From positions 1-64,000 of the forward strand of contig JAEFAZ010000009.1 of the NCBI GenBank assembly GCA_016292135.1: a stretch of 64,000 nucleotides of DNA, read 5' to 3'. Positions 17,062 to 26,055 of this stretch are shown here, piece by piece. Positions within the stretch are counted from its first letter, which is position 1; every line of letters begins with the position of its first letter. The translations under genes and the position numbers were made by a program. This DNA is from Saccharofermentans sp. (GTDB lineage Bacteria > Bacillota > Clostridia > Saccharofermentanales > Saccharofermentanaceae). The notes below the pieces were generated by a model. That model saw only the letters and a list, made by a program, of their open reading frames with translations, made no database searches and was not told where the DNA came from.

Positions 17062-18906
17062 GTGTCACGGGGTAAAGAAAGTTCATTCCTTTCGGGAAAG
17101 GCGATATACTTCATAACCATGATCATATTGACCTTGGGTTTTGTCGCGCTTCTCGCACTTCACTGCATACTGAGGAACGACAGTTATTCGATCATCTTCC
17201 TCTTCCTTACCATGCTTCTTTCTTTCGCGATAAACCTGCTTTACGACAAGTTCGGATTCTATGCATCTTTTGCTCTTAACTTCATCCAGTCGATGATATA
17301 TATCTACGAGATCGCAACACAGGGCAAGGAAACTTCGCGCGTGCTCCTCGTAGGTACTTTCCTCATCATGATCATCAATCTCGCATTGCAGTTCTACAGG
17401 GTCCGCATCCTGTCGCAGGCGACCAACGAACGCGAGAAGAACAAGAAGCTCCGTTCCGATGAGATATCCCGTTCCCTCGAACAGGACATGAACGACAGAC
17501 CTTCCCTCATCACCAATTACACCAATGCCACAAAAAACGGTTCCACCGTATACGACTATTCCGTCATGCCCCATCTCGATCCCCTGACGACCCTGCCCGG
17601 CCGCGACATGGTCCGCGATAAGATCGACCGTCTGATCATGGGGTCAACGGGTTCTGCAAAGAACGACAACACATCCTATACGACGGATTCCAAATTCCTG
17701 GTGATCTACCTTTCCGTCGATAATGCATCAAAGCTCGCAGACTGCACGGGCAACTGCAATATGGATCTTTTCATACAGAATATCTCACACAGGCTGAGAG
17801 AAGCCTGCGATCCTTCCGACATGCTCGCAAGATCGAACGATGCCCAGTTCATCATCCTTTCGAAAAGGATCCTTCCGGAAGACAAGCTCGAAGCCTATGT
17901 CGAAAAGCTCACCAACAGGATCCTGCGCGCACTCAGGGCGGGTCTTGATTCACTCCCCGCTGTGATCTCATACGGCACGGCATCCTACCCTTCACAGGGA
18001 CGTGACGGCGGATCTCTCATAAACTATGCCGAGATGAACAGGACCGTCTGTTACGACAATTCTGATAAGGTCAGCTATCCTGCTGCTGCAGGATCCAAGC
18101 CTGCCGTAAAGGCTTCTGTTTCCTCTCAGGATTCCTTCTCATTCGAAGGTATGTCCCGTGATCAGATAATTGCCGTTTTCGAGGAAGCCATCTCAACAGG
18201 CAACCTCTATATGTCATACCAGCCCTATTACACCAACGAAAGAAAGCTCAAGGGCATCGAAGCCTTCCTGAGGCTCCGCAAGGGCAACGAGCTCGTTCCC
18301 CCTTCTATCTTCCTCGCGGCTGCCGAGCATGCGGGCTACATGAACAGGATCAGTTCCTTCTCTTTGGAAGAAGCTTTCGGCGTCATCGCACGCGCCAACG
18401 AAAAACAGGGAGAGTTAAGTCTGAACTTCAATATCTCAGCTTCACAGCTGTCTTTGCCTGACTTCATTTCCCAGTTCAACAATGCGGTCTCCAACTCCGG
18501 CGCATCGATCGCAAATCTTGTCCTTGATGTTCCGGAAGCGACTCTCCTTTCCGAGATGGATTCCATAAGAAATACTATCGAGAAACTGTCCGGCATGGGC
18601 GTCAGGATGGCTCTCAATAATTTCGGATCAGGCTATTCTTCCTTCAACACGATACCCCTGCTGCCGATCTCAGTTGTAAAGCTGGATCCTTCTTTCACGG
18701 CCAACATACCTACACGTGCGGATGTAAGGATCCTCTCCTCTTCCGTGATCTCCGTTCTGCATGACATCGATATCGGCGTCTGTGCCACCGGCATCGAAAA
18801 CGCAGACCAGTACAACTATCTGGCCGGCGCAGGCTGTGATTATTTCCAGGGAACTTATATGTCGGAAGAAGTAAGAGGCGACCGTTTCATCGCATCTCTT
18901 TCCTGA
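17062..18906 (+). CDS. Membrane protein with degenerate GGDEF and EAL domains
   Basis: 614 residues. Three or four N-terminal helices (to about 120) are followed by a GGDEF-like domain (about 170-330) and an EAL-like domain (about 365-612). Signature residues are lost: the GGDEF site reads RSNDAQF, the EAL motif reads GIEAFLRL, the metal-binding DDFGTGYS reads NNFGSGYS, and ET of AEGVET is replaced in ATGIEN. NFNISASQL and KLDPSF are kept. It is probably catalytically inactive and may act as a c-di-GMP sensor or scaffold. Start GTG, with GGAGG 11 bases upstream. Confidence 0.85.
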   Translation: MSRGKESSFLSGKAIYFITMIILTLGFVALLALHCILRNDSYSIIFLFLTMLLSFAINLLYDKFGFYASFALNFIQSMIYIYEIATQGKETSRVLLVGTFLIMIINLALQFYRVRILSQATNEREKNKKLRSDEISRSLEQDMNDRPSLITNYTNATKNGSTVYDYSVMPHLDPLTTLPGRDMVRDKIDRLIMGSTGSAKNDNTSYTTDSKFLVIYLSVDNASKLADCTGNCNMDLFIQNISHRLREACDPSDMLARSNDAQFIILSKRILPEDKLEAYVEKLTNRILRALRAGLDSLPAVISYGTASYPSQGRDGGSLINYAEMNRTVCYDNSDKVSYPAAAGSKPAVKASVSSQDSFSFEGMSRDQIIAVFEEAISTGNLYMSYQPYYTNERKLKGIEAFLRLRKGNELVPPSIFLAAAEHAGYMNRISSFSLEEAFGVIARANEKQGELSLNFNISASQLSLPDFISQFNNAVSNSGASIANLVLDVPEATLLSEMDSIRNTIEKLSGMGVRMALNNFGSGYSSFNTIPLLPISVVKLDPSFTANIPTRADVRILSSSVISVLHDIDIGVCATGIENADQYNYLAGAGCDYFQGTYMSEEVRGDRFIASLS

Positions 18907-18910
18907 CGGT

Positions 18911-19492
18911 TCAGATATATCCCGATTCGCTCAGAACACGTGCCAGACGCGCTACGGGAAGCCCGACTACGTTAAGATAATCCCCATCGATCTTCTCCAC
19001 GAGAAGAGCTCCTTTTGTCTGGATGCCGTATCCGCCGGCTTTGTCGTAGGGATCAGCTGAATCTATATATTCCTCTATCTTCTTTTCCATATACGGGTCA
19101 AGACCGTAGAACCTGACCCTGGTCTCTTCGGTGAATGTTTCAACCTTATCACCGCAGACGACAGCGACTCCCGTTGCCACGATGTGTTCTATGCCAGAGA
19201 GCATGGTGAGCATCTCTTTTGCTTCACCGCGGTCACGGGGCTTGCCGAGGATCTTACCGTTGGCGATGACGGATGTATCGGCACCTATAACGACATCTTC
19301 AGGATGAGTTTTTGCTATGGCCAAAGCCTTCTCCAAAGCTAAAGCTTCACTTACCTTAAGAGGATCTTCATCCTTTAGTGATTCTTCTATGGCTCGCTCA
19401 TCAATATCGGCGGCTTCGATATCAAAACCGCCGATAATGAGATTCATCAATTCCTTGCGTCTCGGTGAGAGACTTGCCAGGATTACTTTCAC
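18911..19492 (-). CDS. maf: Maf family nucleotide pyrophosphatase
   Basis: 193 residues, the normal Maf length. It hydrolyses non-canonical or modified NTPs (dTTP/UTP-type Maf) to monophosphates. Motifs: ASLSPRRKELM at the N-terminus, GADTSV with the catalytic Asp, GKPRDRGEAKEMLTMLSG, and DPYDKAGGYGIQ. Start GTG overlaps the stop of the upstream SDR gene (GTGA), suggesting translational coupling. It converges with the GGDEF/EAL gene four bases away. Confidence 0.93.
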   Translation of the reverse strand: MKVILASLSPRRKELMNLIIGGFDIEAADIDERAIEESLKDEDPLKVSEALALEKALAIAKTHPEDVVIGADTSVIANGKILGKPRDRGEAKEMLTMLSGIEHIVATGVAVVCGDKVETFTEETRVRFYGLDPYMEKKIEEYIDSADPYDKAGGYGIQTKGALLVEKIDGDYLNVVGLPVARLARVLSESGYI

Positions 19493-21642
19493 GGCTTGTC
19501 TTCTCCTCCAAGATCATCAAGGTCTTCGAGATCCAGCAAGAGATCGTCAGGATCTTCGATGGGAGGCATCGTCTCCCAGATAGGCCTGTTCAAAGTCGGC
19601 AAGGAACCCGATACTTCGACAACATCGTCTTCTGATTCAGCGGCCTCATCTTCGATCTCGATAATCTCTTCTGTTTCAAGAGCGGCTGCTTCAACTGCTT
19701 CGTCAGCAGCATCAACAGTTACGTCTTCGATGATCTCTTCAGTTACTTCCTCCGTGATCACCTCAACGCTGTCTTCGATCTGCTCTGCAGTTTCTTCCGT
19801 CAGTTCTTCAACGGTTTCTTCTGCAGCTTCTTCTGCTTCTACTATTACTTCTTCAGTTTCAGCAACTTCTTCTGTTGCTTCTTCAACGATATCTTCTGTT
19901 GCCTCTTCTGCTGCTTCTGTCAATTCTTCTGCAGCATCAGCCGGTTCCTCTAAGACTTCTTCTGTTTCTTCAATAACTTCTTCAGTTATCTCTGCGGCAG
20001 GTTCAACTGCAACTTCACCGGCAGATCCAATGATCTCTTCTGCCTGCTCTTCTGCAGTCTCTTCCGCCTCTTCAACAGATTCGACGATCTCCTCAGTATC
20101 CTCGAGCTTTTCAGCTGCAGCTTCAACCTCTTCTTCAGCTTCTTCTGCAACTTCTTCTGCGGCTTCCTCAGCCTCTGAAGAAACTTCCTCTAATGTCTCT
20201 TCTGTTTCCTCAGCTAATTCTTCAACAACTTCTTCAACCGCTTCTTCAACTGTTTCTTCTGCTGTTTCTTCAGCAACTTCTTCCGTTACTTCTTCCGCAA
20301 CTTCCTCAACAGTTTCTTCAGCCGTTACTTCAGCTGCTTCTTCCGCAGTTTCATCCTTTACTGTCTCGTCTTCGGGAACTTTCTCTTCTTCTGCAGTTTC
20401 CTTGACTTCTTCTTTGTTGACTTCTACCTTGCCTTCGGCTACGCCCTTTGTGAAGAAGGTCCTTCTTGAAGCGGTATACTTGTTTTCAGCAGCCTCTTCT
20501 GCCTTCTCAGCGGCGTTATCCTTGGCTTCTTCCTTTGCTTCCCTGGCAGCTTCCTTTGCATTTCTTGCAGCAACTATGGCAGCTGTCGCCGATCCTCTTT
20601 CAGCCGGACCTGCCGCAGTATCTGCAGCAATATCAGCCATCGACAACTCAGGCATGTTACCTGTCTTAAGATAGTCGATACTGTCGCTGATAGACTGGCT
20701 GAAATCCACATTACCGTCGTTCATATACATCGCGCCGGTGCCTTCGTATTTCTTCTCCTGGTTATCCTGGAACAATGCATATACGTGCTTCGGGTTGTCC
20801 TTATGGGTCCTTCTGTAGTATGCGTCAACGAACTTGGACAAAGGCTTGCTCATGAGGAAGCGGGATGCCGTCTTGATCGGTGCCTCGATCCCCTCGACTT
20901 CGTTGACCTTCTCGAAAAACTCCATACTGGTCTTGTATTCGCCGCTGATGATATAACCTGATCCGGGCTCGCCCTGATCAGTCAGAGCAACCATTGCATT
21001 GGCTACGTCTCTTACATCAACGAAAGCATGTCCGCCGCCCTTGACCGGGTGAACACCCTTCAGATAGCTGTTAAGGATCTTGTTGATCTCATAGTCCTGT
21101 GAATAACCGGGACCTATGATGAAGGTAGGAAGTACCATAACGGCATTCAATCTGTTAAGTGCTACTTTCTCAAGAATATATGCAGCTGCTTCAGCCTTGG
21201 TCTTGGCATAATCTCCTTCCGCCTTGTTTCTGTCAAAGTGGATGGATACGCCTTCGCCTTTTACGGATGAATCAAGTGCATATGCGGAACCCAGGAAGAC
21301 CAGTCGTCCGACCTTTCTCTTAAGGCACATGTCAACAATGTTCTGTGCGCCGGTAACGTTGACTCTTCTCATTATAAGATTGCTCTCGGGAGACATCGAG
21401 ATATACTCGTCCGCATGTATAAGGACGGAATGTCTCGGATCCTCAAGATCGAAGAAATCCATCATGGATTCCTTGTCTGTTGATATTCCATAGCAGATCT
21501 TGAGATCAGTATCCAGGTAATCCGACACGTCTGCCTTTTCTGACATCAGTATACGGACCTTCGCGCCTTGTTCAAGGAGCATGCCTATAATCAGTTTGCC
21601 GAGTGCACCGGCACCACCTGTAACCAGATATTCAGAATACAT
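19489..21642 (-). CDS. NAD(P)-dependent SDR/epimerase with long Glu-rich C-terminal tail
   Basis: 717 residues. Residues 1-330 form an extended SDR: TGGAGALGKL nucleotide-binding loop at 8-17, GSAYA strand near 118, and YAKTK catalytic pair (Tyr145, Lys149). It resembles 3-beta-HSD/dihydroflavonol reductase-like epimerases. An Ala/Lys-rich linker (330-410) leads to about 280 residues dominated by Glu, Ala, Val and Thr in irregular EE(V/A)AEE repeats, closing with an acidic PDDLLLDLEDLDDL end. The tail is far outside the family norm and has no recognised domain. The frame is uninterrupted, so the tail is real. It is coupled to maf. Confidence 0.85.
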   Translation of the reverse strand: MYSEYLVTGGAGALGKLIIGMLLEQGAKVRILMSEKADVSDYLDTDLKICYGISTDKESMMDFFDLEDPRHSVLIHADEYISMSPESNLIMRRVNVTGAQNIVDMCLKRKVGRLVFLGSAYALDSSVKGEGVSIHFDRNKAEGDYAKTKAEAAAYILEKVALNRLNAVMVLPTFIIGPGYSQDYEINKILNSYLKGVHPVKGGGHAFVDVRDVANAMVALTDQGEPGSGYIISGEYKTSMEFFEKVNEVEGIEAPIKTASRFLMSKPLSKFVDAYYRRTHKDNPKHVYALFQDNQEKKYEGTGAMYMNDGNVDFSQSISDSIDYLKTGNMPELSMADIAADTAAGPAERGSATAAIVAARNAKEAAREAKEEAKDNAAEKAEEAAENKYTASRRTFFTKGVAEGKVEVNKEEVKETAEEEKVPEDETVKDETAEEAAEVTAEETVEEVAEEVTEEVAEETAEETVEEAVEEVVEELAEETEETLEEVSSEAEEAAEEVAEEAEEEVEAAAEKLEDTEEIVESVEEAEETAEEQAEEIIGSAGEVAVEPAAEITEEVIEETEEVLEEPADAAEELTEAAEEATEDIVEEATEEVAETEEVIVEAEEAAEETVEELTEETAEQIEDSVEVITEEVTEEIIEDVTVDAADEAVEAAALETEEIIEIEDEAAESEDDVVEVSGSLPTLNRPIWETMPPIEDPDDLLLDLEDLDDLGGEDKP

Positions 21643-21779
21643 ACGCCGTCCTCCGATCTATAAATCATATGCAGACGGGATGCCGCCTACACTGACGGAT
21701 TATGTATATTTTACCATCGTTTGAATACATGAGGAAAGCCTCAAATCAACATTTTATTAACTAACTGTAAAAGTTTCTG

Positions 21780-21808
21780 TTGACAAAATAAAGGCTTGGG
21801 TTTATTCT
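21780..21808 (+). promoter_or_regulatory. Promoter of the T-box leader
   Basis: A consensus TTGACA (21780-21785) and TATTCT (21803-21808) are separated by exactly 17 bases. Transcription would begin near 21815, shortly before the T-box stem I. Confidence 0.75.
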
Positions 21809-21830
21809 TGGTCTTAACTTCATATCGAAA

Positions 21831-22099
21831 AGGCTTTGACGAAGAAGGTCGGTGGAGTTCAAGTCTCACAGAGAGCTGCAGTTGGCTGAGATGCAGCAGA
21901 CGAGTGTCACCAATGATCATCGCTTCCGAGCCGGTACCCCGAATTGATCCTCCGGGACTCAGAGTAGACGGTACCCGTGAATGTCGCGTTAAGACAGAGA
22001 GGTTGTTAGACCTTGTAAAGTGGTGTATTTATACACAAATTGAGTGGTACCGCGGTAATTCGTCTCAATGTCCCGGATGTAGGGATGTTGGGATTTTTT
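21831..22099 (+). ncRNA. T-box riboswitch leader with terminator
   Basis: The distal stem-I block GAGAGCTGCAG...GATGCAGC (about 21870-21898) and the CTTCCGAGCC block (21922-21931) precede a T-box core, GAGTGGTACCGCGG (22042-22055). A rho-independent terminator follows: TCTCAATGTCCC / GGGATGTTGGGA (22063-22074, 22082-22093) plus T6. Two adjacent ATC triplets (21916-21921) lie in the expected specifier region, so Ile is my best guess with low certainty. The TGGT bulge fits an uncharged tRNA ending in ACCA. It should activate the downstream fusion gene when the cognate tRNA is uncharged. Confidence 0.92.
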
Positions 22100-22164
22100 A
22101 TTTGCAAGAATCTCTCGACACTTACTGCAAGGATCGAAGTATTTTATTACGGAGGTTTTTGAAC

Positions 22165-24531
22165 ATGACAAACAATGTTGAGACAAAACTCAAAGAGATC
22201 GCAGGCCGAGTTAAAGCGCTGCGTGAAGAGATGGGCCTGACAGTTGAGCAGGCAGCAAAGAAGATCGATCTGACTACGGAAGAATATTTAAAGTTCGAGT
22301 CAGGTACGGAAGATCTGAACTTTACTTTCGTGTATAAGTTCGCAAATCTTGCAGGTGTTGAGATATCAGATATCATGGAAGGTTCTTCTCCTGCACTTAA
22401 GGAATACGCGGTTACAAGAAAGGGTCAGGGAAGCCCTATTACAAGACGTACCGGTTATCTTTACCAGCGTCTGGCATCAAGATTCAAGAACAAGCTCTGC
22501 GAGCCTTTCCGTGTAGTTGTTCCTTATTCCGAGGAAGCCTTGAATCCGCCTTACCATCTCGTTACACATAACTATCAGGAACTCAATATCGTCGTAAAGG
22601 GAACTTTGAAAGTCATCGTCGGTGACTCTTCCGAAGTCCTTCACGAAGGCGATTCAATCTATTTCGACTCCACCAAGCCTCATGCAGAGTTCGCGCTTGG
22701 CGGTGAAGACTGTGAATTCTATGCTATCATCCTCAACCCCGAATCCTGGGGCAAGGGCGAGAACTTCACGACCCCTTATAACTCCGAGGAGATCCGCACA
22801 GACAACGTCACCAATGTTGATGCAGCCAATCTCGAAGATGCCGTATATACTCATTATTTAAACGGCGTTCTCGGTGAGGACGGTCAGCTCGTTGATGTCG
22901 ACATCGACGTCCCCGCATGTAAGAAGTTCAACTTCGCTTTCGACTGCGTCGACGTTATCGCAGATAAGACACCTAACAAGACTGCTATGGTATGGGTCGC
23001 TAAGGACTGCGTCACAGACCGCATCTTTACTTTCGCCGACATGAAGAAATATTCCAACATGACGGCAAACTATTTCAAGTCCCTAGGCATCAAGAAAGGC
23101 GACAAGGTCGTTCTCGTATTGAAGCGCCACTACCAGTTCTGGTTCGCCATGATCGGTCTTGAGAAGATCGGTGCCGTTGCCATCCCTGCAACCCACCTCC
23201 TCCGTGACCACGACTACGAGTACCGCTTCAACGCTGCAGGCGTTAAGGCAGTATTCTGCACGGCAGACGACGATGCTGCAGTTGAAGCAGAGAAAGCCGC
23301 AAAGGTCTGCGGAGTTGAGACTCTCATCATCTGCAACGGCCAAAGAGAAGGATGGCACGACTTCAACGAAGAGTTCAAGAACTGCTCTGATGTATTCGAG
23401 CGTCCCGAAGATTACGCATGCGGATACGATCCCATGGTCATGTTCTTCACATCAGGAACAACAGGATATCCCAAGATGGCTCTGCATTCCTACATGTATG
23501 CCATCGGCCACATCACAACAGCCAAGTACTGGCAGAACGTAGATCCCAACGGACTCCACTTCTCCATCTCCGATACAGGCTGGGGTAAGGCACTCTGGGG
23601 CAAGCTCTACGGTCAGTGGCTCTGCGAAGCTCCCGTATTTACGTTCGACTTCGACCGCTTCAAGGCTGAAGAGATCCTCCCCATGTTCGCCAAGTACAAC
23701 ATCACGACTTTCTGCGCTCCGCCTACCATGTTCAGGTTCTTCATCAAGGAAGATCTTTCCAAATACGATCTGTCTTCACTTAAGTATGCAGTAACGGCAG
23801 GTGAGGCATTGAACCCTGAGGTATTCAACCGCTTCATGGCTGCAACGGGCATCCGTCTGATGGAAGGCTTCGGACAGACTGAGACAACACTTGCAATCGC
23901 AAACCTCGTAGGATCCAAGCTCCGTATCGGTTCCATGGGTAAGCCTAATCCTCTTTACGATGTAAAGATCCTCGATCCCGACGGCAACGAATGCAAGCCC
24001 GGTGAAACAGGCGAGATCTGCATCAACACACAGAACTACCATCCTAAGGGACTCTTCCTCCAGTACTACCTCGCACCCGACCTCACGAACGAGGCTTGGC
24101 ACGACGGCTGGTACCATACGGGTGATACCGCTTGGCAGGATGAGGACGGCTTCATCTGGTACGTAGGACGTACCGACGATGTTATTAAATCGTCTGGCTA
24201 CAGGATCGGACCTTTCGAGATCGAAAACGTCATCATGGAATTGCCCTATGTCCTCGAGTGTGCCGTAACAGGCGCACCTGACCCTCAGGGCGTAAGAGGC
24301 ATCGTCGTCAAGGCTTCGATCACTCTCGTTAAGGGATCACGCGAGCCCTCCGACGAACTCGTAAAGGAGATCCAGAACTACGTCAAGGAAAAGACCGCTC
24401 CTTACAAGTATCCCCGTATCGTTGAATTCGTTGATGAACTCCCTAAGACCATCAGCGGTAAGATCCGCCGTGCAGCGATCAGAGGCGATGCAAAGGATAA
24501 CGTTGCCACAGAGGAACAAGATAAGAACTGA
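22165..24531 (+). CDS. HTH-cupin-acyl-CoA synthetase fusion protein
   Basis: 788 residues. Residues 5-75 form an XRE-like helix-turn-helix (REEMGLTVEQAAKKIDLTTE). Residues about 105-195 form a cupin (HNYQELNIVVKG, GDSIYFDSTKPHAE). From about 230 it is an adenylate-forming acyl-CoA synthetase with P-loop TSGTTGYPK near 430, GFGQTETT near 567, YHTGDTAWQDEDG and WYVGRTDDVIKSSGYR, and the C-terminal catalytic Lys in TISGKIRR near 762. The WGKALWGKLYGQW block resembles medium-chain or aryl acyl-CoA synthetases. The substrate is unknown. The ATG at 22165 with GGAGG upstream is used; the frame also runs open through the T-box, which is not coding. Confidence 0.9.
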   Translation: MTNNVETKLKEIAGRVKALREEMGLTVEQAAKKIDLTTEEYLKFESGTEDLNFTFVYKFANLAGVEISDIMEGSSPALKEYAVTRKGQGSPITRRTGYLYQRLASRFKNKLCEPFRVVVPYSEEALNPPYHLVTHNYQELNIVVKGTLKVIVGDSSEVLHEGDSIYFDSTKPHAEFALGGEDCEFYAIILNPESWGKGENFTTPYNSEEIRTDNVTNVDAANLEDAVYTHYLNGVLGEDGQLVDVDIDVPACKKFNFAFDCVDVIADKTPNKTAMVWVAKDCVTDRIFTFADMKKYSNMTANYFKSLGIKKGDKVVLVLKRHYQFWFAMIGLEKIGAVAIPATHLLRDHDYEYRFNAAGVKAVFCTADDDAAVEAEKAAKVCGVETLIICNGQREGWHDFNEEFKNCSDVFERPEDYACGYDPMVMFFTSGTTGYPKMALHSYMYAIGHITTAKYWQNVDPNGLHFSISDTGWGKALWGKLYGQWLCEAPVFTFDFDRFKAEEILPMFAKYNITTFCAPPTMFRFFIKEDLSKYDLSSLKYAVTAGEALNPEVFNRFMAATGIRLMEGFGQTETTLAIANLVGSKLRIGSMGKPNPLYDVKILDPDGNECKPGETGEICINTQNYHPKGLFLQYYLAPDLTNEAWHDGWYHTGDTAWQDEDGFIWYVGRTDDVIKSSGYRIGPFEIENVIMELPYVLECAVTGAPDPQGVRGIVVKASITLVKGSREPSDELVKEIQNYVKEKTAPYKYPRIVEFVDELPKTISGKIRRAAIRGDAKDNVATEEQDKN

Positions 24532-24556
24532 TCCTCTATTCGCAAATCAAATTCAG

Positions 24557-24594
24557 GGACTGTCTCAAAACACAAAGTGAGACAGTCCTTTTTT
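24557..24594 (+). terminator. Intrinsic terminator of the fusion gene
   Basis: Perfect ten-base arms GGACTGTCTC (24557-24566) and GAGACAGTCC (24579-24588) are followed by T6. Confidence 0.9.
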
Positions 24595-24771
24595 ATAGAC
24601 TTCATTTTCTTGAATCCTTCCATAACTGTAATACTTATATCGGAAAAGGATGTAAGGATGAATCGCATAGGTACAAAAAACGATCGACACGGACAGACTC
24701 ATCTTAAGAAGAGACGATCCGGGGATATCTTAAGACTGTGATAATAACCGAGCCTATCATAGAAAGATCTC

Positions 24772-25530
24772 TCAACAACAATATGCCGGGATCTCCCAGA
24801 GACCCGATATTCCGTCTGATAATATCCTCTCCTCCCGGCAGCGTCTGCGCTGCCTGTCAGCTGCAGTTATGTACCTGTTCCAGAAGAGATCATATACTGC
24901 GGCAGGATCAGTCTCATTGCGGTTCTCCCTGTAGACAGGGTCTGATGCGATATTGAATGAACAGACATCTCTTCCGGATCTCATGAGGAGCAGGGCATGC
25001 CTGCGGTCGTAGAGGAGAAAGTCGCCGCTGAATACATCACCCGTGACCGCTTCTCTTATTATCGGTATCACTATCCCAAGGGGCTCGGTCACCGCGACTT
25101 CTACACCGTTAACGGGCACTGACAGGAGCGTCAGGAGTTCGTCTCCGGCCTCACGGTAGAGATCTCTTATGCGGTGCCTTACGGCCCTGATCCTGCCGTC
25201 GTCCCGGCCCGCAGTAAATCCACGCCCTTCCCTTAAGGAACGGCATATCATGTCGTAGATGGTGATCCCGGTATCATCTGCTGCAGTCAGGAAATAATCG
25301 TAGATAAGCTGCTGGCAGTCAGGACCCGCATTATGTCCGATGTATCGGTAGAAGTTATCAGCGATATCCCTGTCGGTCCTTATGTAGACAGGTCTTATGC
25401 GGACGGCAAGTTCTCCGTCAAATGAATATCTCGCGCTGATCGTGTCCGGCCTGACATGCCGCCCGACAGCAAAGGCGATGACACAGAGCAATCCTTCCAA
25501 TGTTCCGTCGTAGACAAAATCGTAACGCAT
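24772..25530 (-). CDS. DUF4130-type putative DNA metabolism protein
   Basis: 252 residues. The N-terminus (YDGTLEGLLCVIAFA), the central helical region (HRIRDLYREAGDELLTLL) and the motif LGIVIPIIREAVTG followed by FLLYDRRHALLLM fit the DUF4130 family. That family is usually encoded next to a radical-SAM protein thought to act in DNA modification or repair. No radical-SAM partner is present here. The C-terminus (WNRYITAADRQRRR) resembles the usual tail. GGGAGG lies upstream of the ATG. It is 101 bases after the thioesterase gene on the same strand and may or may not be in that operon. Confidence 0.7.
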   Translation of the reverse strand: MRYDFVYDGTLEGLLCVIAFAVGRHVRPDTISARYSFDGELAVRIRPVYIRTDRDIADNFYRYIGHNAGPDCQQLIYDYFLTAADDTGITIYDMICRSLREGRGFTAGRDDGRIRAVRHRIRDLYREAGDELLTLLSVPVNGVEVAVTEPLGIVIPIIREAVTGDVFSGDFLLYDRRHALLLMRSGRDVCSFNIASDPVYRENRNETDPAAVYDLFWNRYITAADRQRRRCREERILSDGISGLWEIPAYCC

Positions 25531-25631
25531 AAGAGAAATCCTCCCGTCTCAATAGGATCGTGAGAGAATTCTATCACGCGAACATATGTTTGTAAATGCC
25601 ATTAATGGTACTTAAGTCAGTACTTTGGATC

Positions 25632-26054
25632 TTACTCCCCGGCAAGGGCTGTCATGATGTCATGCAATGCGGGATCTTTCTTCTTAAGCGAAATGACTTT
25701 GCCGGTCCCGTCGATGAAGCAGTGCTTTGTCGTTCCGGTACAGCAGATATCGCCTGTCTCCTTGTTGAAGATCCTGTAAGAGAATGAGAACCTTACGCCG
25801 CTGTATGAGATAAGCTCCGCTTCTATCACCACGGTGTCGGAATATCTGCAGGGCATCTTGAATTCCATCTCTGCAGCGACAACGGGACTTAAGATCCCGC
25901 CCTTCTCGACCTCCGCATAAGGCATGGCGGTATCGTCAAAGAACCTCGATCTCGCCTCTTCGAAAAATCTTATGTAGTTTGAATGGTGACAGCACCCCAT
26001 CTGGTCTGTCTCATAGTATTGAATGTAATGCTCTGTCTGATACTTATGCCCCAT
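25632..26054 (-). CDS. Acyl-CoA thioesterase, hot-dog fold (YbgC/4HBT-like)
   Basis: 140 residues, typical for single hot-dog thioesterases. The N-terminal YYETDQMGCCHHSNYIRFFEEAR contains the Asp active-site region of 4-hydroxybenzoyl-CoA thioesterases, quoted here in parts as ETDQMG and HHSNYIRFFEEAR. It hydrolyses acyl-CoA or acyl-ACP thioesters. It begins one base after the NUDIX gene and is the last gene of the fkbH-MBOAT operon, where it could edit mischarged carrier protein. Confidence 0.85.
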   Translation of the reverse strand: MGHKYQTEHYIQYYETDQMGCCHHSNYIRFFEEARSRFFDDTAMPYAEVEKGGILSPVVAAEMEFKMPCRYSDTVVIEAELISYSGVRFSFSYRIFNKETGDICCTGTTKHCFIDGTGKVISLKKKDPALHDIMTALAGE

Positions 26055-26055
26055 C

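Noticed and set aside
19650..20430. Repetitive DNA that could be mistaken for a CRISPR or satellite array
   Set aside because: The repeats are irregular in length, lack unique spacers and keep the coding frame of the SDR tail.
19496..20674. 392-codon Ser-rich open frame on the plus strand
   Set aside because: It is the antisense of the Glu-rich tail of the SDR gene (GAA/GAG codons read as TCT/TTC). It has no SD and only low-complexity sequence.
21796..22164. N-terminal extension of the HTH-cupin-synthetase frame
   Set aside because: This part is the T-box leader, including its terminator; the SD and ATG at 22165 give a complete HTH start.
24658..24741. 27-codon plus-strand frame with a weak AAGG upstream
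   Set aside because: Too short, highly basic without a recognisable pattern, and downstream of a strong terminator.
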